DNA from: Albifimbria verrucaria
Taxonomy: Eukaryota; Ascomycota; Sordariomycetes; Hypocreales; Stachybotryaceae
Direction: 5' to 3'
DNA length: 64,000 nucleotides
Assembly: GCA_020081605.1 (NCBI GenBank)
Contig: JAHREC010000062.1
Coordinates: 4,583,758 to 4,647,757, forward strand
In this document: one piece after another, positions 12,895 to 22,951 of the stretch
Numbering within the stretch: position 1 is the first letter of the stretch
Layout of the letters: each line of letters opens with the position of its first letter
The notes under the pieces: model-generated
Told to the model about the DNA's origin: nothing
What the model saw: the letters and a program-made list of their open reading frames with translations, nothing else
The model's database searches: none
Program-made: the position numbers and the translations under genes

Positions 12895-14103
12895 TTAAGC
12901 CCCTTCATACCTCTGTGTACGTCGGGAGGGATCCTGATCGCTGAAGAAATGATTGGATGATGCTTTCAACACGTTCCATGATTTCGTATTTGCCTGAGTA
13001 TGGTCGCCGTTGATATTCCGATCCGGGTAAAGCAGATAACCACTTCGGATGATCTCGCTTAGTTCCTGGACCCAGGTCTTTAAATATTACAAGCCTTGTG
13101 AGAAGGTTGTCCCCCAATACGCGTATGTAGACTGCCACTTCCGCGTGGCAGCCTCTGCAAATATTGCCCCTGCGTAGCGGCCAAGATCACTGCTCCAAGG
13201 CTCCCATGATCTATTCAAAGAATTGAGAACCGAGTTGATCAGACCGTCTTGCTCCCTATTGCAGCGAGCCACAGATAATCGTACATGGGTGAAACCAGAC
13301 ATTCGTCCAAAAATCGGTTTCTTAATGTATATATTGGCATGAGGACAAAAGCTAAACTTTAGTGTTTCCGCGGTTGTCGCTTTGTTCATAGTGTAGCTGA
13401 TAAACTGCCGTTGAATGAATGTTTCTCCATCAAATAGAACTTCGCTCGCCCATTCGCATTGAGGACCATTGCTGTTGAGAATGCAGCGGCCTTTGCACCA
13501 TAAGTTCTTGACCAAAGCTGGCGATTTATTTGCGATGCGGTCCCAATCTCTTCTTGCACAGTATAAGTGGTAAAAGGCAAGGCGATACAGTATCTTGGGA
13601 TGCACTGGTGCCAGTATTTGCGTCGAATTTAGATCAAACGGCAGTTTCGTATCACTGATTCTGAACTCGGATGGCAGAGGCTCAGCAATCTCTTTAGTCT
13701 GCGCAGGGATGTGTGAACTCATCCCGAATATGTTCTTCCATAAACGCAATTGCGGCTTGGGGATGAGTAGAGGATTGCAGAAGAGGGGCGAATTCGCCGA
13801 AAAGTGCGCAAGGCATCCATGATGAGACGCATCAATGCATGGCATATGGCCATGCCACTCGAAGTCATCGGAGGGAAAGCTTCTAACATCGGACAAAAAC
13901 ATGTCTTGATACGTCCGAAATTTGGTCCGGTTTGTTGGAAATATCAGTGCGTGTGAAAATGGTTTGCCATTTGAGCTTCTCGGATTTGCCGAGTCGTCTT
14001 CTTTACTAGCAGAGTAGCCTGGAGAGGCCGTTCTCACGTTCACCTCTTCCTCATAACTTGAGGTGGAGGAGCTTGCGTCAAGTGATTGAGCGTCCGAAGC
14101 CAT
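12895..14103 (-). CDS. Uncharacterised protein, possibly cut short by an in-frame stop
   Basis: A single open frame of 338 residues runs from the ATG at 14103 to TAA at 13087-13089. I do not recognise the family. The N-terminal 50 residues are Ser/Glu-rich and probably disordered. The rest is a mixed globular sequence with several Cys and Trp and motifs such as FYHLYCARRDWDR and YAGAIFAEAATRKWQ. There is no signal peptide or membrane segment. After the TAA the same frame stays open for 63 more codons to 12895, with a plausible helical start (YLKTWVQELSEIIRSG). A +2 frame is also open (12905-13138). The stop may therefore be a nonsense change (CAA to TAA would fit) or an indel, or the protein may simply end at 13087. 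Confidence 0.5.
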
Positions 14104-14799
14104 AATTCATCGATATGCGTTTCCGATCTTAAGAGGCCAGAAATTACGAAGATAGGAAAGAAACGCCGCAAAATGAAATTTGCTAAATCGCAGACTTTAT
14201 AATAAGCCGAGCCTGTGACGGACCCAGCAGGGTTCGCGTGTGAACAACTTTGTTGTTTTCGTTCTGCAAGTGGCCGTATACCTTCATCTTGCAGTCGTCA
14301 CGGGGTATTAATAAGCTTTGGTGCCGCAATATTCTGATCGGTCGTCCACTGTCTTGAAAAAAATAACTTGGTGAAAGCACGGGCATCTCGGCTGGGTATG
14401 CCTAAAAGAGGACTAATGAAGCTGATAAAACCAGACAAGATCCTGTCTAATGACGAACAAGTGTCAGATTATCGTGCTTTGAGAGCTAAATAAACCTTGA
14501 GAGTTAGATGCCCGTTCGGAAAATGGGGTGCGATGCATAGTTTAAGCGATCCCTGAAATAGAAGTTGAGACACCAGCGAGGATGATGGTGGTCATCCGCC
14601 AGAAGATGGGCAGGTCGAGGGGTTCAGTGACAATAACTGAAAATCATGATCTGTTGAAGGAATAGACACTTTGCTGAAGTGAAAGATATGCTCGCTAAAT
14701 GTTGAGGGAAGAGAGAGCAAGGTAACATATAGAGAGACCCCTGTTGAGCACAAGTGATGTCCGGTAAAATGGAAAAAAGATTCCGCGTTGAGTAAAACA
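14104..14799. other. Intergenic region
   Basis: No supported gene. Confidence 0.45.
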
Positions 14800-14965
14800 G
14801 AAGATGCCCAGATAAGTCGAGGAGAAGATACCCAGATAAGTCGAAGAGATGCCTTGATACGAAAAGGAGAAGATGCCTTGATGAGTTGAGGAGAAGATGC
14901 CTAGATAAGTCGAGGAGAAGATGCCTTGATGAGTAGAAGTAGTCTATATGAGTCGAGAGAAGATT
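14800..14965. repeat. Degenerate 24-bp minisatellite
   Basis: About six imperfect tandem copies of a 24-bp unit of the form gagaagatgcctagataagt plus cgag, with substitutions and small indels. The array keeps a minus-strand frame open (14624-15166, with repeated RHLLL segments). That frame is a by-product of a repeat whose length is divisible by three, not evidence of a gene. Confidence 0.75.
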
Positions 14966-15635
14966 CTCAAACGAGTCATGAGGGTTTCTCAGTGGAGAAT
15001 TGATGATGAGGCCCGTAAGTAGAACAATTATGTAGAAACTGAACGTCTTGTAGCAGGAAGTGAAGAGGCTCCGAGAATCGTGATTTGATTTGCCAAAACC
15101 TAGCGGTTGATGTTCCAAAAGAAACCATTGTGTAATAATCCGAAAGTCTTCTTTAGTCCCGATCATGGTAAGAGGTCGGAATGGTCAGGATCAGGTCGGG
15201 GTAACCCTGTTGAAACCGTGACAAAACAGAGCAATACCCGACAGATGTGGGACTGGAGTTGCCATTGATGGCAGGGCTTCATCTGAAGTGTTCAAGACGC
15301 TTGTTGTCGAACATGTGGTCTGATCCGATGAAAAAGAAACGACGAGCGTGCTTCCAGTAATGGAGTGTTGTCTTTACGCCTGTGCTTGACTTGACAAGGC
15401 GAAGGATCTGCTTTAGCTTCGGCTTTGGGAATGCCTACTAACACCTGAACGGGTACGCGTAATGATTGATGCGTCTGACCCACGATCCATGGTCCAGGCC
15501 CCAGCCAGTCCGAAAAGGACTGACCGAGGTGACAACGCACGCTGGTTCTCGTCTAACGCCCACAATGGGCAACAGCCTCTCACGAGGTCTTTGGGTTAAC
15601 ACCCACGAGGGTGGCCTCTGACGAGGGCTTTATAT
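14966..15635. other. Intergenic region downstream of the membrane-protein gene
   Basis: No clear gene. Short paired phrases such as cacgaggtc and cacgagggt occur at 15570-15630. I considered a retrotransposon long terminal repeat here but found no second copy in the window. Confidence 0.35.
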
Positions 15636-16340
15636 CTAGGCGACGGAAGTCGCTTGGTTCTGGCTCACTCTCCGAGAGAGGCCGGCAGAGGAGGGGGCAG
15701 GGGCGGCGGCGGCGGCGGCGGCGGGCTCGAGATTGAAATCCACGCGAAAGGGCCGCTCTTGCTGGAAAGGCGGCAGGAAAGCGACATGTCCCATCTCGAG
15801 GTCCTCAGGGGCTGCCCGGGGCATGGCCGGCGCGGAAAAGGGCAAAGAGGGCGCGTAGGCGGTGGTATCGGCGGCCGAGGTGAGGAGAACATTCCGGTGC
15901 AGCCAAACTGCACCGGCGAAGACAATGGCCAGAAAGGCCGCCACGTTGTACATGGAGGTAGAGACATAGTAAATTGTCTCTGCCCAACCTCTTGATGTGG
16001 CCGCCACCAGGCCTACCATCATCATCATCATCATCGTCATCGTTGTCATCGTCATCTTCATCGTCGTCGTCTTCTTCTTCTTCTTCTTCTTCTTCTTCTT
16101 CTTCTTCTTCTTCTTCTTCTTCTTCTTCTTCTTCTTCTTCTTCTTCTTCTTCTTCTTCTTCTTCTTGGGCTTGGGCTTCGGCTTGAGGTAGGCTGGGGAA
16201 TCGTAAACATCGCGGTCGATACGAGCAACAACATGGACAAGAGCTGTTCGAGGTGTCTTCGTTTGTGGCAGGAGCCATGTCGCAAACTCGTAATGATAAT
16301 GGCAATTGCGTCCTTCGCCTAGTAGGCACCTGACGTACCG
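15636..16340 (-). CDS. Uncharacterised single-pass membrane protein with a lysine-rich (GAA)n-encoded tract; 5' end unresolved
   Basis: The frame ending at 15636 encodes one hydrophobic segment (NVAAFLAIVFAGAVWLH) followed by an Ala/Pro-rich tail of about 90 residues. Upstream, the same frame runs through the GAA repeat as poly-lysine, then reads back as ARIDRDVYDSPAYLKPKPKP and YEFATWLLPQTKTPR. That looks more like real protein than the Glu- or Arg-rich shadow frames. There is no in-frame ATG before a stop near 16345, so an upstream exon or a frameshift must be assumed. Gene borders are uncertain and function is unknown. Confidence 0.35.
   Translation of the reverse strand, partial: RYVRCLLGEGRNCHYHYEFATWLLPQTKTPRTALVHVVARIDRDVYDSPAYLKPKPKPKKKKKKKKKKKKKKKKKKKKKKKKKKKKKKKKTTTMKMTMTTMTMMMMMMVGLVAATSRGWAETIYYVSTSMYNVAAFLAIVFAGAVWLHRNVLLTSAADTTAYAPSLPFSAPAMPRAAPEDLEMGHVAFLPPFQQERPFRVDFNLEPAAAAAAAPAPSSAGLSRRVSQNQATSVA
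16015..16066. repeat. Imperfect (ATC)n trinucleotide tract
   Basis: Imperfect (atc)n with gtc variants lies next to the pure (ctt)n tract. On the minus strand it reads as Met/Thr-rich codons in the membrane-protein frame. Confidence 0.7.
16071..16166. repeat. Pure (CTT)32 microsatellite, (GAA)n on the minus strand
   Basis: An uninterrupted 96-base trinucleotide run. All six frames are open through it, giving artefactual poly-Ser, poly-Phe, poly-Glu, poly-Arg and poly-Lys frames. Length variation between strains is expected. Confidence 0.95.
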
Positions 16341-17293
16341 TAGGTACTAAGGTACTGGGTAGTGTCATCATGGCGAGATTTCTGGTTGAAGACCAGCAAT
16401 ACAGACCCAATGTTCTCAGAAAGCGAAACGGAAATCTTGGATTCAACGTCAAGTGAAAGGTGGGGAGGTGTTTTGCGGCCTCACAAGTCAAGGCAATATG
16501 TGGGTGGTTGAGACAAGGATTTCCCTCAGTCTAAAAGGAATTAATGATGCCTTGGACCTTTTTCGCTACTTCCTGTTCGCTAGTCTTTGCCCTTTACTCA
16601 GCCAGCATGAACAGAGTCATAATTATTGAGCCTTCCAGATGCCTCGTGGGACATAGCTTGAGTTGAATGACGGGAGAATAGAAGCCACTTCATACCTAGC
16701 TATGCTTATACCGACAGAGCTTATTCAACTCCATCCTCATCGAATCTAACGTTCATAAGCTTATTAGAGAGCATCGTTGATTTTCTAAATCTCTTGACCC
16801 TTCTATTCGAACGCCATAGCAATAGCTAGTGTCAAGAGGTTGCTTGCATCCTTCACCCAGCTTGGGTTTGCGTCTCCCTTGCTGTTTAAGTCACCATGAG
16901 CTGCCTGTGCTGATCTAGAAAGGCTACTATTGGTTAGACTCACCGCAGGGAAAATTTCTTCTTTTCACCTTTACATTTAGTAGTGGTATTGAGTACATTA
17001 CTGTTATCCTTGAAGCCCAACTATATAGTGATAATTACAACGTCGACTTTCTCTCGGGTTTCTATCAATGAACAAGTAGTCGAAACATCGTAACTCTGAA
17101 AATAAACCTAGCTTTAAGATACGGAAGTGATGCCGTGTATGTCTTGGGAGAAGCTAATAGATTCGGACATGATTGATGGTGTGATAGGTTATGCTTGAAA
17201 CACAGTACCAGTAGCCTTGGAAGTACGTCGCTATTCGCACTGCGGCATAATCTGGCGAGGAATCATAGTATGATGACCTGGGGAAAAATGTAA
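16341..17293. other. Intergenic region
   Basis: No gene recognised. A short inverted TACC/GGTA-rich patch (about 16325-16358) resembles the dispersed TACCTA-type motifs common in Sordariomycete intergenic DNA. Confidence 0.45.
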
Positions 17294-19051
17294 TTAATCT
17301 ATGTTATCATGTGCTACCGCAGCAATCAAAGCTGCCCCAGTACCTGAGCCATCTTTAGTAAGGCTAATGCTAATTTTCTGTTCCCCTGCAAGCCCTATCT
17401 CCGGAATATCTCGCAACGCACTACGCATAATGCTCTCAAACTTAGGATGGAACTCGAAAAGCGATCCATCAACACCAATGTCAATTTCATCCACTTCTGT
17501 AAGAGATGGAATGGTATCTTTCGAACGGTAGGAGGTATAATCGGGTATTTTTGACAGCTCTGGAGACGGAAGGATGCAACTCAAAATGCGCCGTCCGAAG
17601 TGAGAAACAGAAGAAAGGAGTTTTGAGAACGATGAATGTGCAGGCTTTTGGCTGAGTTCAACCGTACTTTCACTCATCTGCGCTTTGGGAGACCTGATAA
17701 TAGGATTCAGTCGTCCAGACTGAATAATAATCGCTGCTAAACTTGCCGCGACCAATGTGGCAGATCGCGTTACAATCGCGCTAGCGAGCACTTGAATGGT
17801 GTGCGTGTCCTCGGAGCTTACACCGCTAGCTGCGAGAGACTTCGTAATCTGAGACTTGATGATTTGAGACTCATGAGTTTCGAATCTCGTAATGTCCGAC
17901 AAGAAGGAGCTGTCGATACCCATGGCTTTATGCAACCTGCTTTCTTCGCCGATAACCATATCAAATGCACCGCTGCGCATCAGCTCGAGCATCGCCAGTC
18001 GCATCAACTCTCCGAGATACATGCCGGACACTCTTTTCTCCAGTAACCCGGATCCTGGATCGGAAGAAGCTGTATCTATTAATTTGTCGTATGCTGTTTG
18101 CGGAATAGCTTTGATATCATCATCCCAGCTGCCCCACTCAGTATTTATAACCATCAAACCGTTCTTCGGAGGCTCGCCTGGGTTTTTAGCGGAACTTGTC
18201 AGCCTCTCGATCTTCGAAATCTTCTCGATGTACGCTGCATTTGTGCCGGTACCAAGTATAATGCCCGCTAGGGTAGAGCTGCTCGTTCCCGCTGTGTAGG
18301 CTCTCGCCAATAGTGTGCCCACTGCATCATTAGCGAGGACGCACACCCGCACGGGCACACCAATATCGTCAATGGCGTCCTGCAATAGAGCACACGGGTC
18401 CTTCCCCAGAGCATCTGGAATATCCCAGCCTTTATCCCAGTGTACGAGAGTTCCACGGGCAATCGAGGTCTGTTCGCAGGTGAAGCTGAATGTGAATCCA
18501 AGTCTGTAGTAGCCACTTGATTCTGTACTACTTTCATCTTTTGAGCAAAGTCTTGTAGGAAGTCTTGGATTTTGGCCGCAATAAACCGGAAGAGCGGCCT
18601 GCAACTCGAGTTCACGCGAATATCCGCGGGAACGGCGTGTTTTTCTTGGAACACATCCAGGGTTGAGTCGCCGTGGAGATGAACTGCACATACTCGGCAG
18701 TTTGTCCCACCAAGATCGACTGCCAGGAAAAGTCCCTTCTCACTCCCATTAGGGATGTTGGTCACATAAGCTGGTATTTGATACGGTTGATTATCTCGCA
18801 ACCCTCGATCTGATGAAGCTAATTAGCCACGAGCGATTCCTAGGCGTCCTCATTCTTGAACATACTTATTTGCTCAACAAACCGGGTAGTAATCCCTGAA
18901 CATCACTTTTGCTGAGTTCGAATTCCTTGGCGACAGACTGCGGTGTGGCCTGCTGGCCGTCCTGTATGGGCATGTCTGAACCAGTTGATTCAACTAAATC
19001 GATGTTATTTTCGCTTGCGACTCGACATCCATGGTTGTCAGGCTTGTGCAT
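17294..19051 (-). CDS. Hexokinase-family sugar kinase, likely N-acetylglucosamine/glucosamine kinase (two frameshifts)
   Basis: Two exons on the minus strand, 19051-18866 and 18809-17294. The phosphate-binding motif is LAVDLGGTNCRVC. Sugar-binding GWDIPDALGKD and the catalytic Asp motif LANDAVGTLLA follow, then ILGTGTNAAY, INTEWGSWD and the second nucleotide-site motif DGSGTGAALIAA near the C-terminus. Breaks lie at the short A run 18879-18881 (restoring PGFVEQI) and at the T4 run 18539-18542 (restoring AQKDESS). Length would be about 567 residues, longer than the usual ~490 because of inserts near residues 400-470. The adjacent glucosamine-6-phosphate deaminase and regulator suggest a GlcNAc kinase, as in the GlcNAc catabolic cluster of Trichoderma (hxk3). 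Glucose or another hexose remains possible. Confidence 0.8.
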
Positions 19052-19394
19052 GGCTCAAGAAAATAAAAAGCAACACTAATACTGAGCTTCAAGCTCTCAC
19101 AACTTTCCCTGATTGCCATTTAGAGGTCTAGTCACGAAGGCACACTAACCGGTAAAGCCCGGCCCGGCTTTGGCTTCGGGTCCTGGTATGTAGATCCACT
19201 CCATACGCTAATTGAAGAAGCACGGCCCGATAAAACCATGGCAATTTCCGGTCTCTTTGCCGTTGTCTTGCTCTCCTCCTTTGCAACCCCCACAGTACTG
19301 TCAGCGTCCGAGCCATCCTTCTTACCGACGGACACCGGCATAATCCCGTCGAAATAGACCCTTTCGTGCATCGGCGTCACAGTTCGTTGCAGGG
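19052..19394. promoter_or_regulatory. Divergent promoter between the sugar kinase and the Zn2Cys6 regulator
   Basis: 343 bases separate the two start codons. The sequence is GC-rich near 19150-19190, with several CGG/CCG triplets, the half-sites Zn2Cys6 proteins use. The minus frame 19132-19380 that spans it has no domain. Shared control by the regulator is an inference. Confidence 0.45.
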
Positions 19395-21305
19395 ATGACC
19401 TCCAGCGAAGAGTTCGGCCATGGGGCTACCCGTGTGACCCCAGAAAGCTCCGTGGCACTGAAAGCCCCTAAAGCCTGTGGTGGGTACACAAACTGCTTAT
19501 TCCTGTGGAATTGGGGTTTTGGTCGGCGCCAAGATGCTGATGCTCAGTCATAGTAAACTGCCGAAAACAGAAAATGAAATGCATAGTCCAGGGTAGTGAA
19601 GCTTGTCGTCGTTGCCGTCGAGCAGGGCTTCCGTGCATATTTGTGCCCTGAGCAAACGCCGCTCAACTCCCGGACTTGGTTACCGGATCTATAGATGTGC
19701 AGTTCAAGAAGGATGTCCTCACAAGACTTCAGATTATAGAAGACAGTCTTGGGCTCTCGACGCAGATGGATACCGATTCAAGAGCGTCCACGAACACAGT
19801 AACAGCTGCCAGTGGTGAAGAACCGTTGGAATCTAGGCCCGTGGGCCCTCTTGGAGAAGCTATCGCGTGCTTGCAAAAATCCACTCCAAGTGTACCCGCT
19901 ACGGCTTGGCAAAGGGACACTGTTGAAAGTCTTTGGTCATCGTATGTCCTGACATAAGTTCGTCACACATGATTCTGTCGCTAATGCTTTGTTGTGATGC
20001 CTTTGTAGTTTCCACGACAGAATGCCCAGTTTGCATTTCATGCCGGACGAACAAACATTCAGCTCTCCTCAACCCATCCTATTGGCATCTATTCTATACA
20101 GCTCGAGCATACGTGGGCCTCCGGAAATGGCCCATCTTGCGCCACATTTCTTTACTGTTTTGTGCAGTGCAATTGCGCAGCTGAGCATTCCGGGAAGTGA
20201 TATTGGAAGGCCCCTTGAAACCTCCGTGTCTCGAGAAGAATGGGCTTTTCAAACAATTCTTGGCATAGTACTTGCTGGCCTCCTCAACGAAGCTAATATC
20301 CATGAAACAGGCATTTGGATTGCTGCGGGCTACAGACTCATGTTGGATCATTGCCCTGCACATATTGATGACAGCCATAGAGAATGGCGCAAGTTGTTCA
20401 GTGGTATTCAAATAGTCGACCTTGAGCATTCCTCTCTTCATCTATCTTGCCCTGTAATTCCCATTGAGGCACCGCTCCCCGTTCTTCGCATGTCACCGCA
20501 CGATCAGCTTTATAAGTTGTCTCGTATGATGCACACCGGCTTAAGCCATTTCACTGGTAGAAGATTACCAACAATATGGTCCTGTTTCGCCGACAACACA
20601 GGATTTAACAACCGTTCTTTAACTACCGATTTTACAGCCATTGACAGCGCTCTCATCAGGGACTGGGCGAGGCAACTTGACGACTGGCTTCTGGAGTTCA
20701 ATGGCAAAGTCACAGAGTCAGAACAAAGTAGTAAGCTGGTCTTTCGACAGTACGTCCTGCACCGACTACTTGTACTCTCTATCTATCATCCTGCTAGGAG
20801 TGGTAACCTCTGGCTGAGCAGTATTACTTCCAATGAGCAAGAGGAGCTGCTGCAATCTGCGAGAGCGACGTTGAAACTGCATCTCCACGATGATTCTATT
20901 TGGTCTAACTGGGATCTAATAATCATCACTTGGGCTGCCCTCATCGTAATACAGGGCATCCAAGGTGGAGCAGGTGAAATGGATGGTAAGTCATTTCCTC
21001 TATTGCCATGCCCCTTTGCGCGTTTGTGGTATCAAGACAGAACTGTAACGAGTGCTGATAGTCTCATAGACATGAGAAACATAAGAATACATCTTGATAT
21101 GCTGAAACGAAAGAATGAGCCAGAGCCTAAGCCCAGCTTGTGTGACAAGCTCATAGCTCGTCTTGAGGATAGCCTCCATGATGTCAGCACGCCCGACTTT
21201 ACCAATTCTCAGCAGGGTCATGAACCAGTCATGGACCCCAACTTTGACTACTCTTGGCAGATATTTGACCAAGTCAGTTTGCAGCAAATCAACTTTCCAG
21301 CTTGA
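19395..21305 (+). CDS. Zn2Cys6 fungal transcription factor, with an in-frame TGA near the N-terminus
   Basis: Exons are 19395-19479, 19554-19941, 20009-20985 and 21070-21305. Joining exons 1 and 2 gives a complete binuclear zinc cluster of spacing C-x2-C-x6-C-x7-C-x2-C-x6-C (ACVNCRKQKMKC then EACRRCRRAGLPC). The remainder is a fungal-specific transcription factor middle-homology region, giving about 561 residues. A TGA at 19649-19651 interrupts the frame right after CIFVP, where the family commonly has Arg (RANA follows). Reading resumes in the same frame, so this is a point change (CGA to TGA would fit), not an indel. It may be a real null allele. Intron 4 (20986-21069) is 84 bases and in frame, so retention is possible. 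The 3' end overlaps the deaminase coding end. Confidence 0.82.
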
Positions 21306-22404
21306 TCATCTCAGGCTGTAGCTCGTTGATGCCTGGATACATCAGGAGAACCCCAATGGAAATGTGACTGATCTTACCCGTGCAGTGGGTTGTATCCGTG
21401 ATGCCATGTTGTCAGGTTTTAGATCACCGTCGACATCGTCATCACCAACTGTGAGGGTGGGTGATGGAGGCATGCGCTCCAAGAGAGTTCTCTCTTTAAT
21501 GGTATGTTCCACTCCTTGAAATACTAAGACGATATGTCAGACTCGCCGTAGGAGTGTGAGGACCAGTTTTGACTTACATTCACAGTTTTCACCTTGAGCT
21601 CCAGGATGGCGTCCTCGTCAACGACAACCATACTCTTCTTGTGCAATTGAAGACAGGAGAGTGTGCAAAGATGGCTCACTCCGCCTTCGACAGCCTGTTG
21701 AATGGCCAGTGCTTTGGACGCCCCTGTTGCAATGATTACAACTTCTCTGGCATCCATTACAGTTTGGACGCCAACAGTGAGTGCCATACTCGGCACGGCG
21801 TCCATGTCCCCGTCAAAGAACCGAGCGTTGGCCAATCTCGTCTCATATGCAAGAGACTTGATGCGTGTGCGGCTGACTAGGCTGGAGCCCGGTTCGTTGA
21901 AAGCAATGTGCCCATCACTTCCCACACCACCCAGAAACAATTCAATGCCACCATATGCCTTGATCTTATCCTCATAACTAGCACACTCTTTGACCAAGTC
22001 TGGAGCGTTGCCATCGAGGAGATTAATATTTTCGGGCTGCAAGTCGACGTGGTTGAAGAAGTTGGTGTGCATAAAAGAGTGATATGATTCTGGATGCTCG
22101 CGGGGCAGTCCGACGTATTCATCCATGTTGAATGTCACTACATGTCGGAAAGAGAGTCTTGATTTGCGATGTGCTTCGATCAATGACTTGTATATGTATA
22201 AAGGGCTGCTGCCTGTCGGTAGGCCAAGAACAAACGGTCTCTCGGCTGTGGGGTTGAATGTGATGATTCTGTCTTGAACGAAGGGAGTTAATGGGCATGT
22301 TAAGAAGAGACCATAGTGAAAGGAAGATGATCATGCATACTGATGATGTATTCAGAAATATATGACGACGCCCTCTCGGGGTCCTCGCGAATAACGAGAC
22401 GCAT
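21289..22404 (-). CDS. NAG1: Glucosamine-6-phosphate deaminase (two frameshifts)
   Basis: Converts glucosamine-6-phosphate to fructose-6-phosphate and ammonia, the last step of amino-sugar catabolism; cytosolic. Minus-strand exons are 22404-22341, 22272-21578 and 21523-21289. Visible motifs are [20 protein letters not shown], the catalytic FNMDEYVGL and [18 protein letters not shown], and [15 protein letters not shown]. Breaks lie near 21510-21515 (G lost, restoring YFKEVEHTI) and at the CC pair 21404-21405. The restored frame ends with the fungal tail [20 protein letters not shown], for about 331 residues. This tail is found in fungal but not bacterial enzymes. Its last codons overlap the last codons of the convergent regulator gene. 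Confidence 0.9.
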
Positions 22405-22951
22405 AATGGTTGTTTTTAGTTGATCAAAAATATAAATAAAAATTTACGACGCAAGTCGATGACCTTAGCTGAGTAGTCTGGGTCGTTGCCTGGATAGTTA
22501 TGACTCTAACATGCCACTATGAGATGACTATGGGCCTCTCAATATACCTCTTATAAACGCGTGTTTGAGTTTCTACATCACCATCAACGCCTACACATGC
22601 TCCATACGGAAATTACGGTGATACCCGGCTTTTCTCGGGCAGACAGGAAATCTGTGGAACTCTGAAACTTCGGGTCAGTCCGGCCAATCCCGGTTGTTTC
22701 GATATGCTATTACTGAATCCAGCTCAGACACTGGCAGGTAACCAGCCAGAGAAACATGTATTCTCGATGACGTGTTACATCTATAACAATATGCGTTTAC
22801 AGCTATGTAAAAGTATCGGGCTTCACTTAGACGCATTACGTGGACCCCGGTACACATGATTAGTCTTTCCAAGTCGGAAGAAGATCGCCAAGAGAGTTGT
22901 GTTATTATCTACATCTAACAGAAGATTTGATTTGGAACATTATTAATATCA
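22405..22951. other. Intergenic region between deaminase and six-hairpin protein genes
   Basis: AT-rich promoter of the deaminase (AT stretch at 22425-22445) and the 3' region of the next minus-strand gene. No other gene seen. Confidence 0.5.

Noticed and set aside
14624..15166. 180-codon minus-strand open frame with repeated RHLLL segments
   Set aside because: Its openness comes from the 24-bp minisatellite, whose unit length is divisible by three. There is no domain and no promoter context.
15170..15635. Possible retrotransposon long terminal repeat
   Set aside because: No second copy, no primer binding site, and no pol-like reading frame beside it.
15805..16491. 228-codon minus frame with long poly-Glu, and plus-strand poly-Ser/poly-Phe frames
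   Set aside because: Artefacts of the (CTT)32 tract; the flanking residues are Cys/Arg/Pro-rich shadow sequence.
19132..19380. 82-codon minus frame between the kinase and the regulator
   Set aside because: No domain, Ser/Lys/Gly-rich, and it fills the divergent promoter; better read as regulatory DNA.
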